DNA of 41,713 bases from a virus. Numbering within the stretch: the stretch's first letter is position 1; each line of letters opens with the position of its first letter. This document shows, in pieces, positions 31,081 through 37,405 of this stretch. Both the position numbers and the translations under genes were made by a program. The stretch is from the IMG/VR virus record IMGVR_UViG_3300023103_000067, positions 1-41,713 of that record; one strand, 5' to 3'. Under the pieces are notes generated by a model. It made no database searches. It had not been told where the DNA came from and was given only the letters and a program-made list of their open reading frames with translations.

Positions 31081-31908
31081 TCAGATGCGGCCGAAGTAGG
31101 CGGGTCGGTCGGTTTGGTCCGCGGCCGACAGGACTACGTCCTTGAAGACGGCCTGGCGGACGTGTTCGCGGTTGTGCAGCCTGATCCCCAGTTTCAGCCC
31201 CTCGCCCTCTTCCAGACGCCAGCGCAGGAATGCGCCGATGGAATAGGTCGTGCCGCCGAAATAGACCGGGATGCGCAGCATGAACTTCGTCGGGATCTCG
31301 ACGCCGCCGCGACGCGTGCCGGCGGTCGTCTCGTCCGTGTATTCGAAGTTCTCGTTGTCCGACGACGTCCGGACCGCCTTGGTGAAGTTGACCTTCCGGT
31401 TGGCCTGCAGATCGCGGCACGTCTCCAGCAGGTCGGCGGCGTCGGGCGCCTCGATGTCGGCGCTGTTCTCTTCCAGGAACCGCGCGAAATCGAGCTGGCC
31501 CATCATGACGCCGTCGATCTTGGTCCAGGTCTGCCATTCGATCGAATAGGGCAGGTCCATCGTGACCTTGTGGCCCACGCGCCCGGCGTCCTCGCCTTCG
31601 TGATAGTCGATCAGGCCGACGATGCGGTTGTGATCGATATCGGCGAACAGGGTGGTCGGCTTCGTCTTGAACCGCTCCAGGTAGTCCACCAGGGAGTCGA
31701 CGGTCTGGACGACCACGGCCTGCTTGATCCACTCGGCGGACGCCGTCGGGATCTTGCCGGGCTCAGTGACGTCCTGCGACACGGCGCCGCCGCTGGCGGT
31801 CGGCAGGATCAGGAACTCGCGACCGCTGCTGGTCACGACGACTTGGGGAACGGTGACGCCGTTGCGGGCCAGTTCGGCGATGGCGTCTGCGTTGGTCCTG
31901 TCTTCCAT
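31081..31908 (-). CDS. DUF2303 (YfdQ-like) phage protein
   Basis: A 275-residue protein of the DUF2303 family: LVDYLERFKTKPTTLFADID, LIDYHE, DLPYSIEWQTWTKIDGVMMG, FARFLEENSADIEAPDAADL and IPVYFGGTTYSIGAFLRWRL. Members are found in early operons of many temperate phages, often near recombination genes. Their function is not established. ATG at 31908 has AGGAGACC before it. It is followed by the hairpin and the HNH gene. Confidence 0.85.
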   Translation of the reverse strand: MEDRTNADAIAELARNGVTVPQVVVTSSGREFLILPTASGGAVSQDVTEPGKIPTASAEWIKQAVVVQTVDSLVDYLERFKTKPTTLFADIDHNRIVGLIDYHEGEDAGRVGHKVTMDLPYSIEWQTWTKIDGVMMGQLDFARFLEENSADIEAPDAADLLETCRDLQANRKVNFTKAVRTSSDNENFEYTDETTAGTRRGGVEIPTKFMLRIPVYFGGTTYSIGAFLRWRLEEGEGLKLGIRLHNREHVRQAVFKDVVLSAADQTDRPAYFGRI

Positions 31909-31980
31909 GACAGGTCTCCTTCAGGTTTCAGGTGTGGCTGATGGGTGCGCCCGCGCGCCACGGGACGGGCACTGGGTGGA

Positions 31981-32310
31981 TCAGGCCTCGACCGCCCGCG
32001 GGCGGCCCGAGCCTTCGGCCTCGGCGAACAGGCCGCGCTGGTCGGGGTCCTCGCGGACCAGGTCGCCGTCGGCGGTCGAGAACATGACCGCATCGGGCGT
32101 GTCCTTGCGGGGCAGGGTGGTGCTGATGGCGGTGGCCAGCGTCTTCTCCCACCCGCCATCCTTGGACGGCTTGACAGTGATCTTCATGGTCAGGACGGCG
32201 GCCTTGTTGGTCTCGTCCACGGCCTTGACGCACTCGGCCAGGGCGTCGGTCATGTCCTCGACGACACGGCCCCGGCGCATTTCGCGCAGGACATCGGTGA
32301 TGGGTCTCAT
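31981..32310 (-). CDS. Early phage protein partner of DUF2303 (109 aa)
   Basis: A 109-residue protein, MRPITDVLREMRRGRVVEDM then LTMKITVKPSKDGGWEKTLA and PDAVMFSTADGDLVREDPDQ. Short proteins of this pattern precede DUF2303 in other phages, and the two are likely co-expressed. I do not know a function. It is separated from DUF2303 by about 70 bases and from the HTH gene by 16 bases. Confidence 0.72.
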   Translation of the reverse strand: MRPITDVLREMRRGRVVEDMTDALAECVKAVDETNKAAVLTMKITVKPSKDGGWEKTLATAISTTLPRKDTPDAVMFSTADGDLVREDPDQRGLFAEAEGSGRPRAVEA

Positions 32311-32326
32311 GGTCAGTCTCCGGTTT

Positions 32327-32521
32327 TCAGGGGTGGGCAGGCGAAGTGCGTTCGAACCGGCGCTTGGCCGCGTCAGCGGTGAGGCCGAGGTTGCGGCCGA
32401 TGGCAGCCCAGCTCATCCGCAGACGTCGCCAGCCTGCGACCTGGGCGACCACGTCGTCGGTCACCGTCTCGATCGGGTTGGCGCGCTGGCGCGGCAGGCT
32501 CCAGTTCGTGGGGATCGGCAC
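32327..32521 (-). CDS. Small helix-turn-helix protein (64 aa)
   Basis: A 64-residue basic protein with a likely DNA-binding helix-turn-helix: VVAQVAGWRRLRMSWAAIGR then NLGLTADAAKRRFERT, similar to GcrA-like or Myb/SANT short regulators ('W..IG..LG.s..a...R'). The start is GTG at 32521, 4 bases before the end of the preceding gene. A regulator of the early operon is possible but unproven. It is real in my judgement because it fills the operon exactly. Confidence 0.65.
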   Translation of the reverse strand: MPIPTNWSLPRQRANPIETVTDDVVAQVAGWRRLRMSWAAIGRNLGLTADAAKRRFERTSPAHP

Positions 32522-32525
32522 GGGC

Positions 32526-32915
32526 TCAATCCTCCCGGTACGGCAGGCGCGGGGAGGCGGCCTCGACCCGCACAGAGGCGACCGGCGAACCCGGTTCGGG
32601 CTGCGCGGCCAACAGTTCGTCCGCCATCCCGGCGGTCTCCAGCATGATCGCCTTCAGCCGGTCGCCGCGCGCCCCGCCGGGCGAGCGCGCCCAGGCCCAG
32701 GCCGAGGTGGCGAACAGGCTGCAGGCGACGCCGTCGGGATAACCGGCGACCGGCGTCCACTGGTTTCGGGCCGTGTTGGCCAGGTCGCCCAGTTCGCGCA
32801 CCGTCATCCGGCCCTCGCCGGCCGCCACCGCATGGGCGTCGCGGATCAGCCCGGACCAGCGGCCCCGGTCGCGGTTGTGGTCGATATCTGGCGCGGTCAG
32901 GGCGCGGCGGGTCAT
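32526..32915 (-). CDS. Hypothetical early protein (129 aa)
   Basis: A 129-residue protein I do not recognise. The N-terminal half is ordered (DHNRDRGRWSGLIRDAHAVA and GRMTVRELGDLANTARNQW), and the end is Pro-rich (SPVASVRVEAASPRLPYRED). ATG at 32915 has GGGGGAG about 4 bases before it, so it could be translated with or without the upstream gene. A dispersed palindrome (32586-32598) encodes PEPGS. Confidence 0.65.
   Translation of the reverse strand: MTRRALTAPDIDHNRDRGRWSGLIRDAHAVAAGEGRMTVRELGDLANTARNQWTPVAGYPDGVACSLFATSAWAWARSPGGARGDRLKAIMLETAGMADELLAAQPEPGSPVASVRVEAASPRLPYRED
32586..32598. repeat. Dispersed palindrome copy 8 (CGAACCCGGTTCG)
   Basis: Exact copy inside the 129-residue early gene, read as part of PEPGS. 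Confidence 0.85.
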
Positions 32916-33349
32916 TCGGCTCCCCCGGCGACCGGGGCGCTGTCGCCGACCGACGACTCAGCGTCTTCTCCGCCCTGCACCCCGACGGAGAGATCGCGAT
33001 AACCGACGAACCTGTGAACGCCATGGATCAGTGGCGCGTCCGCACTTACGCCGAGCCCGGGGAAACCGGCTCTGCCAAGGTCAGGCTCAGACTGACCAAC
33101 CTCGCCTATGGCGACCTGCCCGACATCTTCGTCGTGGTGGACTGGGCTCCGGGCGTCGAGTTGGCCGACGCTGAGGCTTTGGGCGCCCACCTGGTCGCCC
33201 AAAGCCTTCACTTCCTCAGCCGTGACCTCTTGGCCCACGGCATCGCTCTGAAAGCGTCTGGCGTAGCTAGCAGCAAAGACCTTCGTTAGGACCGCGCCAC
33301 GGCAATCGACCGTCGCGATGGCCTCGGCCATGTCACGCAGGGCGCTCAT
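32912..33349 (-). CDS. Hypothetical early protein (145 aa), coding strand uncertain
   Basis: A 145-residue frame that overlaps both neighbours by exactly 4 bases (ATGA at each end), strong support for an operon gene. Its first 50 residues look protein-like (MSALRDMAEAIATVDCRGAV), but the rest (ARSPVHHDEDVGQVAIGEVG) resembles an antisense translation. A rightward frame at 33014-33289 on the other strand has better third-position GC and protein-like patterning (LPDIFVVVDWAPGVELADAE) but no clear ribosome binding site. I therefore list the leftward gene with modest confidence. Confidence 0.45.
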   Translation of the reverse strand: MSALRDMAEAIATVDCRGAVLTKVFAASYARRFQSDAVGQEVTAEEVKALGDQVGAQSLSVGQLDARSPVHHDEDVGQVAIGEVGQSEPDLGRAGFPGLGVSADAPLIHGVHRFVGYRDLSVGVQGGEDAESSVGDSAPVAGGAE

Positions 33350-33789
33350 TGGACGGTCGCCGGCCCGGGGATCAGGGCCATGGCCAGGGCGTGCGCCTCC
33401 TGCGCCTCCCTCAGGGTGGCGGTCGCCTTTTTCTGAACGGTGCGGATCTCGGCCTGGGTGCGTTTGCCGTCGGCCTCCATGGCATGGACGGCGCCCATGG
33501 CCTCGGCGCTGGCGGTCACGGCCCCGACCATGGCGGCGGTCAGGCTTTCATCGACCTCGCCCTTGATCGCCTGCGCCATGGCGCTGCTGACGATGGGCTG
33601 TTTGGCCACCACCTCCAGCGCCATGATCTGGCGCAGGCTGGGGATGTCGGCATTGCCGGGCGACTGCATCAGCGAGACGCGCTGATGCTTGATGCCGAGG
33701 AAGATCCCGGCGGCCTCGACGCCGCCCACGGCCTTCACCAGCTGCCAGAACAGGGCCTTGATCTCGCCGTCGGTCAGGGCGCGGCTCAT
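33346..33789 (-). CDS. CII-like phage regulatory protein
   Basis: A 147-residue protein. Residues about 8-60 form a helix-turn-helix-like region (IKALFWQLVKAVGGVEAAGI, FLGIKHQRVSLMQSPGNADI), similar to phage CII-type or regulatory proteins with a 'GG...AA..LG.s...vS...s' pattern. The C-terminal half is a charged helix suited to oligomer formation (TQAEIRTVQKKATATLREAQ). It is the second gene of the leftward early operon, overlapping the Cro-like gene by 4 bases, the place where lambda has cII. It is probably a transcription activator. Confidence 0.72.
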   Translation of the reverse strand: MSRALTDGEIKALFWQLVKAVGGVEAAGIFLGIKHQRVSLMQSPGNADIPSLRQIMALEVVAKQPIVSSAMAQAIKGEVDESLTAAMVGAVTASAEAMGAVHAMEADGKRTQAEIRTVQKKATATLREAQEAHALAMALIPGPATVQ

Positions 33790-34112
33790 TGCAAAGCTCC
33801 GATTTTTGCACCGGCGCCAAGCGCCTCCGCGGGCGCCACAACGGAGGCGTCAACCGCACAGGGACCGCCGCCATGCTCCAGACCAGCCGAACCGGGTTCG
33901 CCATCGACGGCACGAAGCTCGGAGTTGACGCTCGCTGCGGTAACCGCGCCGCCACTCCAGCGCTCAATCTTCAGGGCCAGCCGAAGCGACGCGTCGCGCT
34001 TGCCGTTCTCGATCTCGGAGAGCCATCCGACAGACTTGTCGGACAACCCGAGTTCGGTCGCAGCTTGGGCGAGGGTGAGGCCTCTGGCCTTGCGGTGATC
34101 GGAGAGGAGCAT
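33786..34112 (-). CDS. Cro-like XRE-family regulator
   Basis: A 108-residue protein whose first 60 residues are an XRE helix-turn-helix: LSDHRKARGLTLAQAATELG, LSDKSVGWLSEIENGKRDAS, LRLALKIERW. The rest is low-complexity. It is divergent from the repressor gene with a 93-bp operator region between, so it is the Cro counterpart that opens the leftward early operon. A promoter (TTGACG, 17 bases, GAACAT) places transcription start close to the ATG at 34112. A dispersed palindrome (33888-33900) encodes GEPGS in the C-terminal part. Confidence 0.82.
   Translation of the reverse strand: MLLSDHRKARGLTLAQAATELGLSDKSVGWLSEIENGKRDASLRLALKIERWSGGAVTAASVNSELRAVDGEPGSAGLEHGGGPCAVDASVVAPAEALGAGAKIGALQ
33888..33900. 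repeat. Dispersed palindrome copy 9 (CGAACCGGGTTCG)
   Basis: Exact copy inside the Cro-like gene, read as part of GEPGS. Confidence 0.85.
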
Positions 34113-34205
34113 GCCTCATGTTCACCTCAAGTGAATATTCCGTCAAGGCGCCATTTTCACTCTCGGCTTACAGACAGTGGAAGCCTGTTTTCACATGATC
34201 TGAAC
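34113..34205. promoter_or_regulatory. Immunity switch: divergent promoters and two operators
   Basis: The leftward early promoter reads TTGACG (complement of 34141-34146), 17 bases, then GAACAT (complement of 34118-34123). Operator 1, TTCAC-CTCAA-GTGAA with perfect arms (34121-34135), lies in its spacer. Operator 2, TTCAC-ATGAT-CTGAA (34190-34204, 9 of 10 arm bases), abuts the repressor start codon. A rightward repressor promoter may be TTACAG (34168) with TCACAT, a weak match. The repressor lacks a clear Shine-Dalgarno and may be leaderless. Confidence 0.72.
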
Positions 34206-34529
34206 ATGGCAGCCCCCGACCGCCCCCTTTGGTACCTGCAGGAATGGTTCGCGACGCAGCGGATGATCCAGCGCGACCTGATCACCAAGCTCGACTGGCT
34301 GCCTGCCAAGGCCAACAAGGTCTGGCATGGGGTCCAGATTGCGAAGCTGGACGAAGTCGCTGACATCGCGGACCTGCTGCAGATCGCGCCTTGGGAACTC
34401 TTGATGCCCCCGGAGGAAGCAATGAAACTTCGCCGGCTGCGATCGGTGCTGGCCGAGGTCGTGGCGCCAGACTTGGTTGAAGCGCCCCTCTCAGCCCCCG
34501 CAGCCCGTCGATCAGGGACCGATGGATGA
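34206..34529 (+). CDS. Phage repressor (CI-like), small HTH protein
   Basis: A 107-residue protein. LQEWFATQRMIQRDLITKLD and WLPAKANKVWHGVQIAKLDE, then VADIADLLQIAPWELLMPPE give a helix-turn-helix with the supporting helix and the 'L.I.PWELL' ending of XRE domains. A short C-terminal helix follows, without a LexA-like peptidase domain, so it is probably not cleaved in the SOS response. It is divergent from the Cro-like gene and is the only rightward gene facing the operators, hence the lysogeny repressor. It is co-translated with the TonB-domain gene (ATGA overlap). Confidence 0.78.
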   Translation: MAAPDRPLWYLQEWFATQRMIQRDLITKLDWLPAKANKVWHGVQIAKLDEVADIADLLQIAPWELLMPPEEAMKLRRLRSVLAEVVAPDLVEAPLSAPAARRSGTDG

Positions 34530-35413
34530 AGGCCGCAGCTCTCGGCCTGGCAATGGCCATTGCCCTTACTTCAAGCGTTCCGGCGAGCGCCGACGATTGG
34601 CCAAGTTCGGGGGCGTTCGACGTTGTCGAGGTGGAGAATGGCTGCGCCATGGCCGGCGAGTTCGCTTTCGACGGCCGTTCGGATGTGAAGTTCTTCCTGG
34701 TTTACGCGGGCGCGGATCTCTCCATTTCCTTCACCAGCCTGGACTGGTCAAAGGCCGCCGATGATACGGAGGTGGCCTACCTCTTTCTTGACGGATCGCG
34801 TGACGTGGCAGACGGCTTCACGGCGTCGGTTAAAGGCATAACGCTCGACACGATCTATGACGGCTTCGTCGCCAAGTTCACCGAAGATGTTCTGCCGCCT
34901 TTTGCGCACGCGGCATCGCTCTTCGTCCGGTCTGGGGACACCACGATCACCCACATCAACCTGCGAGGATCTGCTGCAGCCGTCGAAACGCTGAGGCGGT
35001 GCAAGGCTTCGGTGGAGAGGCGAGAGAGCGCCCAAGCAGCGGCCGAACGCCGCTTTGACTACATCGAGCGTGATCCATTCAGCCCGCCCGCCTCGGACGG
35101 TTCGTCCGTCGGCGTCGATGAAGCCCGCCCGTCAGTTTTGACCAACCCTACATGGGCAAGCCCAATCCGGGCCGACTTCCCCGAGCGGGCTTTGTCGCGG
35201 GAGATCCGCAACGGGTCCGTGAGCCTTGAATGTACCGTCAGCGCCAACGGGTCGGTATCCAGCTGCACCATCCTTTCGGAGACGCCCGCGGGCGCCGGGT
35301 TCGGAGCCTCCGCCCTCTCAGCAGCGCGGAGGGCGCGCCTCTCGCCCGCCAGTGTTGACGCGCTTGCCGCCGGAGGACGTGTGCGATTTACCGTCCCATT
35401 CGAGGCCCATTAG
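34526..35413 (+). CDS. Secreted protein with TonB C-terminal domain; lysogeny-expressed accessory gene
   Basis: A 295-residue protein with a typical signal peptide (MKAAALGLAMAIALTSSVPA, cleavage after ASA near residue 22). Its central part is unrecognised, with two Cys. The C-terminal domain of about 90 residues (TWASPIRADFPERALSREIR, GSVSLECTVSANGSVSSCTI, GAGFGASALSAARRARLSP) matches TonB_C. It lacks the membrane anchor of true TonB, so it should be periplasmic. Coupling to the repressor means it is made in lysogens. It could alter a TonB-dependent receptor, for example to exclude related phages; this is inference. Confidence 0.8.
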   Translation: MKAAALGLAMAIALTSSVPASADDWPSSGAFDVVEVENGCAMAGEFAFDGRSDVKFFLVYAGADLSISFTSLDWSKAADDTEVAYLFLDGSRDVADGFTASVKGITLDTIYDGFVAKFTEDVLPPFAHAASLFVRSGDTTITHINLRGSAAAVETLRRCKASVERRESAQAAAERRFDYIERDPFSPPASDGSSVGVDEARPSVLTNPTWASPIRADFPERALSREIRNGSVSLECTVSANGSVSSCTILSETPAGAGFGASALSAARRARLSPASVDALAAGGRVRFTVPFEAH

Positions 35414-35646
35414 GCGGCCTCACTAGGCACGTCGCCAATCGTCGCTAGCACCTCGACCTCAGTCCACTGGTCGCCGCTCGCACTCGTCTCGATACGATAA
35501 AACACGATGCCCGCGATGCGTGGAGCCATGCGCTTGCCCAGCTTGAAGGCGTCCGCCTCTGTCTCGCATCTCACCATATCCGCAGGCTCAAGCTCGCCGC
35601 TTCGCCGCACGAACGGCTGGACGATGAATTCTTCGTCGTCGGCCAT
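35410..35646 (-). CDS. Small hypothetical protein (78 aa)
   Basis: A 78-residue acidic protein, MADDEEFIVQPFVRRSGELE, CETEADAFKLGKRMAPRIAG, VFYRIETSASGDQWTEVEVL. The 'A...G.......aGvvay...' arrangement is common in small phage and proteobacterial proteins of unknown function. ATG at 35646 has TTGGAGG 4 bases upstream. It converges on the TonB-domain gene with a 4-base overlap of stop codons. It starts 80 bases from the operator array at 35729 and may be controlled there. Confidence 0.72.
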   Translation of the reverse strand: MADDEEFIVQPFVRRSGELEPADMVRCETEADAFKLGKRMAPRIAGIVFYRIETSASGDQWTEVEVLATIGDVPSEAA

Positions 35647-35728
35647 AGCGCCTCCAAAAGTTAACACCTGACTGATTCCGCCACGGTGAACAGGAGTCCA
35701 GCCCGCCCGCGCCAATATCGGACGTATA

Positions 35729-35783
35729 TTCACTAGAAGTGATCTTTTCACTTGACGTGAATATTCACCTGAGATGACTATGG
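35729..35783 (+). promoter_or_regulatory. Rightward early promoter with three operator-like sites
   Basis: Three TTCAC-N5-GTGAA-type sites lie at 35729-35743 (GTGAT arm), 35747-35761 (perfect) and 35764-35778 (weaker, ATGAC arm), spaced 17-18 bases apart. The promoter TTGACG (35752-35757) with TGACTA/GACTAT 17-18 bases downstream lies among them. The sequence from 35752 onward is nearly the same as the leftward early promoter (complement of 34111-34146), differing at a handful of bases. The same repressor probably controls both. Confidence 0.72.
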
Positions 35784-35845
35784 GGTGTCCGCATCGGAAC
35801 GGCAGGGTAAACCGACCCCCACCGAGCCCCTGCACGACGCCCCAT

Positions 35846-35867
35846 CCCGCCGCGTGAGTATGGCGGG
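35846..35867 (+). terminator. Possible leader hairpin before the rightward operon
   Basis: CCCGCC (35846-35851) pairs with GGCGGG (35862-35867), 6 bp with a 10-nt loop, followed by TTCCGG. It lies between the promoter at 35752 and the first gene at 35903, so it could be an attenuator. The stem core matches the terminators at 544 and 25640, but the T-run is missing. The other bases between 35784 and 35902 hold no gene. Confidence 0.35.
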
Positions 35868-35902
35868 TTCCGGTGCGGACGCCCCTTTGACCGGAGCGTC
35901 CC

Positions 35903-36400
35903 ATGTCCGCCGAACCTCTCGCCCACAATGTCGTGCCGCTGTTCGGCGCCCTGAGCGCCCAGACGCGCGACACGACTGCCATGCCGCCGCTGGACTACCG
36001 GCCCGATCCCGACGCCGAACTGGTCTCCGAAATCCTGATCCGGATGGAGCGGCCCCTGGCCGTCATCGTCGTCAGCCGCGCCTGCGACGACGTCTGGGTG
36101 GCGATCAATGACGAAGCCGCCCGCCTGACGCCCAGACAGGCCATGGCCGCCGCCCACTGCCTGTTCACGGAACAGGCCTTCGCCGGCTGCGGCGAGGTCG
36201 CGGCCCAGCTGATGGAAACCGCAATTGAGATCGACCCCTCAGTCGCCCGGGGACATCGGTTCACCCCCCGCCGTCCCGGCCGCGCCGAACGCATCCACGC
36301 CGGGCGAACCGGGTTCGCCTCGACCCTCGGCCTCGCCGCCCTGATCGTCGCCGCCTACGCCCTCGCGGGCCTGTCGCCCTTCCTGCACGGCGTCGGCTGA
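35903..36400 (+). CDS. Membrane-anchored hypothetical protein, first gene of the rightward operon
   Basis: A 165-residue protein. It has an N-terminal soluble part (DAELVSEILIRMERPLAVIV, LTPRQAMAAAHCLFTEQAFA), an Arg-rich linker, and a C-terminal membrane segment (about 139-160, STLGLAALIVAAYALAGLSP). It is a tail-anchored arrangement with the bulk in the cytoplasm. ATG at 35903 has GGAG 6 bases before it. I do not recognise the family. The dispersed palindrome at 36305-36317 encodes AGRTGFAS just before the membrane segment. Confidence 0.7.
   Translation: MSAEPLAHNVVPLFGALSAQTRDTTAMPPLDYRPDPDAELVSEILIRMERPLAVIVVSRACDDVWVAINDEAARLTPRQAMAAAHCLFTEQAFAGCGEVAAQLMETAIEIDPSVARGHRFTPRRPGRAERIHAGRTGFASTLGLAALIVAAYALAGLSPFLHGVG
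36305..36317. repeat. Dispersed palindrome copy 10 (CGAACCGGGTTCG)
   Basis: Exact copy inside the rightward membrane-protein gene, read as part of GRTGFA. Confidence 0.85.
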
Positions 36401-36942
36401 TGCGCGACCTGATGCAGGATGTCGAAACCCTGGGCGTCCGCTCGGGCAGCGTCCTGCCCGCCCTAGGCGCCGCCTTTTTCGACGCCGAGACGGGCGAGAT
36501 CGGCGCGACCTTCTATCGCGAGATCAACATCGCGTCGTCGCTGGCGCTCGGCGCCACGACGGATGCCTCGACCCTCGACTGGTGGAAGAAACAGAAGCCC
36601 GAGGCCCAGGCCCTGATCTTCAACACCCTGTCGGGCGGTGTGTCGCTGACCTGTGCGCTCGCCGACTATCGCGAGTTCATCGCCGCCCACTGCCCGCTCA
36701 AGAGCGTTCGCATCTGGGGCAACGGCGCCGACTTCGACCAGGCGCTTGTCGCCGCCGCCTATCATCAGGTCGGCCAGCAGCCCCCTTGGACGCCGTGGAA
36801 CAGCCGGTGCTTCCGAACCCTCAAGAACCTCTACCCCGGCCATGAGCCGACGCGTGAGGGCGTCCACCACAACGCGCTGGCCGATGCCCTGCATCAGGCG
36901 AAATGGGCCGTCGCCATCCTGCGCAACCGGCGGGCTGTCTGA
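36400..36942 (+). CDS. DEDD-type 3'-5' exonuclease (Rv2179c-like)
   Basis: A 180-residue protein of the 3'-5' exoribonuclease Rv2179c-like family. QDVETLGVRSGSV has Asp7 and Glu9, WGNGADFDQALVAAAY has Asp111, and HHNALADALHQAKW has His157 and Asp162, giving the DEDDh quartet. Phage members lie in recombination or early operons and may process DNA or RNA. The start overlaps the preceding stop by one base (TGATG) and the stop overlaps the next gene. Substrate preference cannot be judged from the sequence. Confidence 0.84.
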   Translation: MRDLMQDVETLGVRSGSVLPALGAAFFDAETGEIGATFYREINIASSLALGATTDASTLDWWKKQKPEAQALIFNTLSGGVSLTCALADYREFIAAHCPLKSVRIWGNGADFDQALVAAAYHQVGQQPPWTPWNSRCFRTLKNLYPGHEPTREGVHHNALADALHQAKWAVAILRNRRAV

Positions 36943-37379
36943 TGGCCACCGCTACCCGCAACGGCGAGGTCGTCAAGTTCACGACCCGGGCCGAGGCTGA
37001 GGCCATCGCCCGCGCCGCCCAGCCCTCGGCGCCGCCCGAACCGACCCCGGCGCCTGTCGAGGCCGCGCCCGCTCCCGGCCCGCGTCAGCCGCTGCTGTGG
37101 CTCACCGACCGCGACGACGACGTCGAGGCCTTCGACGATCTGGAAGGCCTAGCCCGCCGGGTCCACGAACTCCGGGGCCGGGGCGGGCTGGACGTTACCC
37201 GTGCGGTCGCCACGACCGGCGCCGATCCCTTCGGCGGACTGCTGATCTGGAGCGCCGCCGCCGGTGACGCCGCCCGCCGTTGCCTCGCCTTCGTCGCCGG
37301 CCCCGGCCTGCGCACGCCCGACGACCTTCTGACCGTCCTCCAGCGCACACGCCCCGCCCCGCGCGCGGCCCAGGCCTGA
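36942..37379 (+). CDS. Hypothetical protein (145 aa) between exonuclease and ParB-like gene
   Basis: A 145-residue protein with a Pro/Ala-rich linker (PSAPPEPTPAPVEAAPAPGP) separating a short N-terminus from a folded part: LLWLTDRDDDVEAFDDLEGL, TGADPFGGLLIWSA and AFVAGPGLRTPDDLLTVLQR. I do not recognise it. ATG at 36942 shares one base with the exonuclease stop codon. Co-expression with the exonuclease is likely. Confidence 0.68.
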   Translation: MATATRNGEVVKFTTRAEAEAIARAAQPSAPPEPTPAPVEAAPAPGPRQPLLWLTDRDDDVEAFDDLEGLARRVHELRGRGGLDVTRAVATTGADPFGGLLIWSAAAGDAARRCLAFVAGPGLRTPDDLLTVLQRTRPAPRAAQA

Positions 37380-37405
37380 CCCCCAACCCTCAATCGGAGC
37401 CTCCG

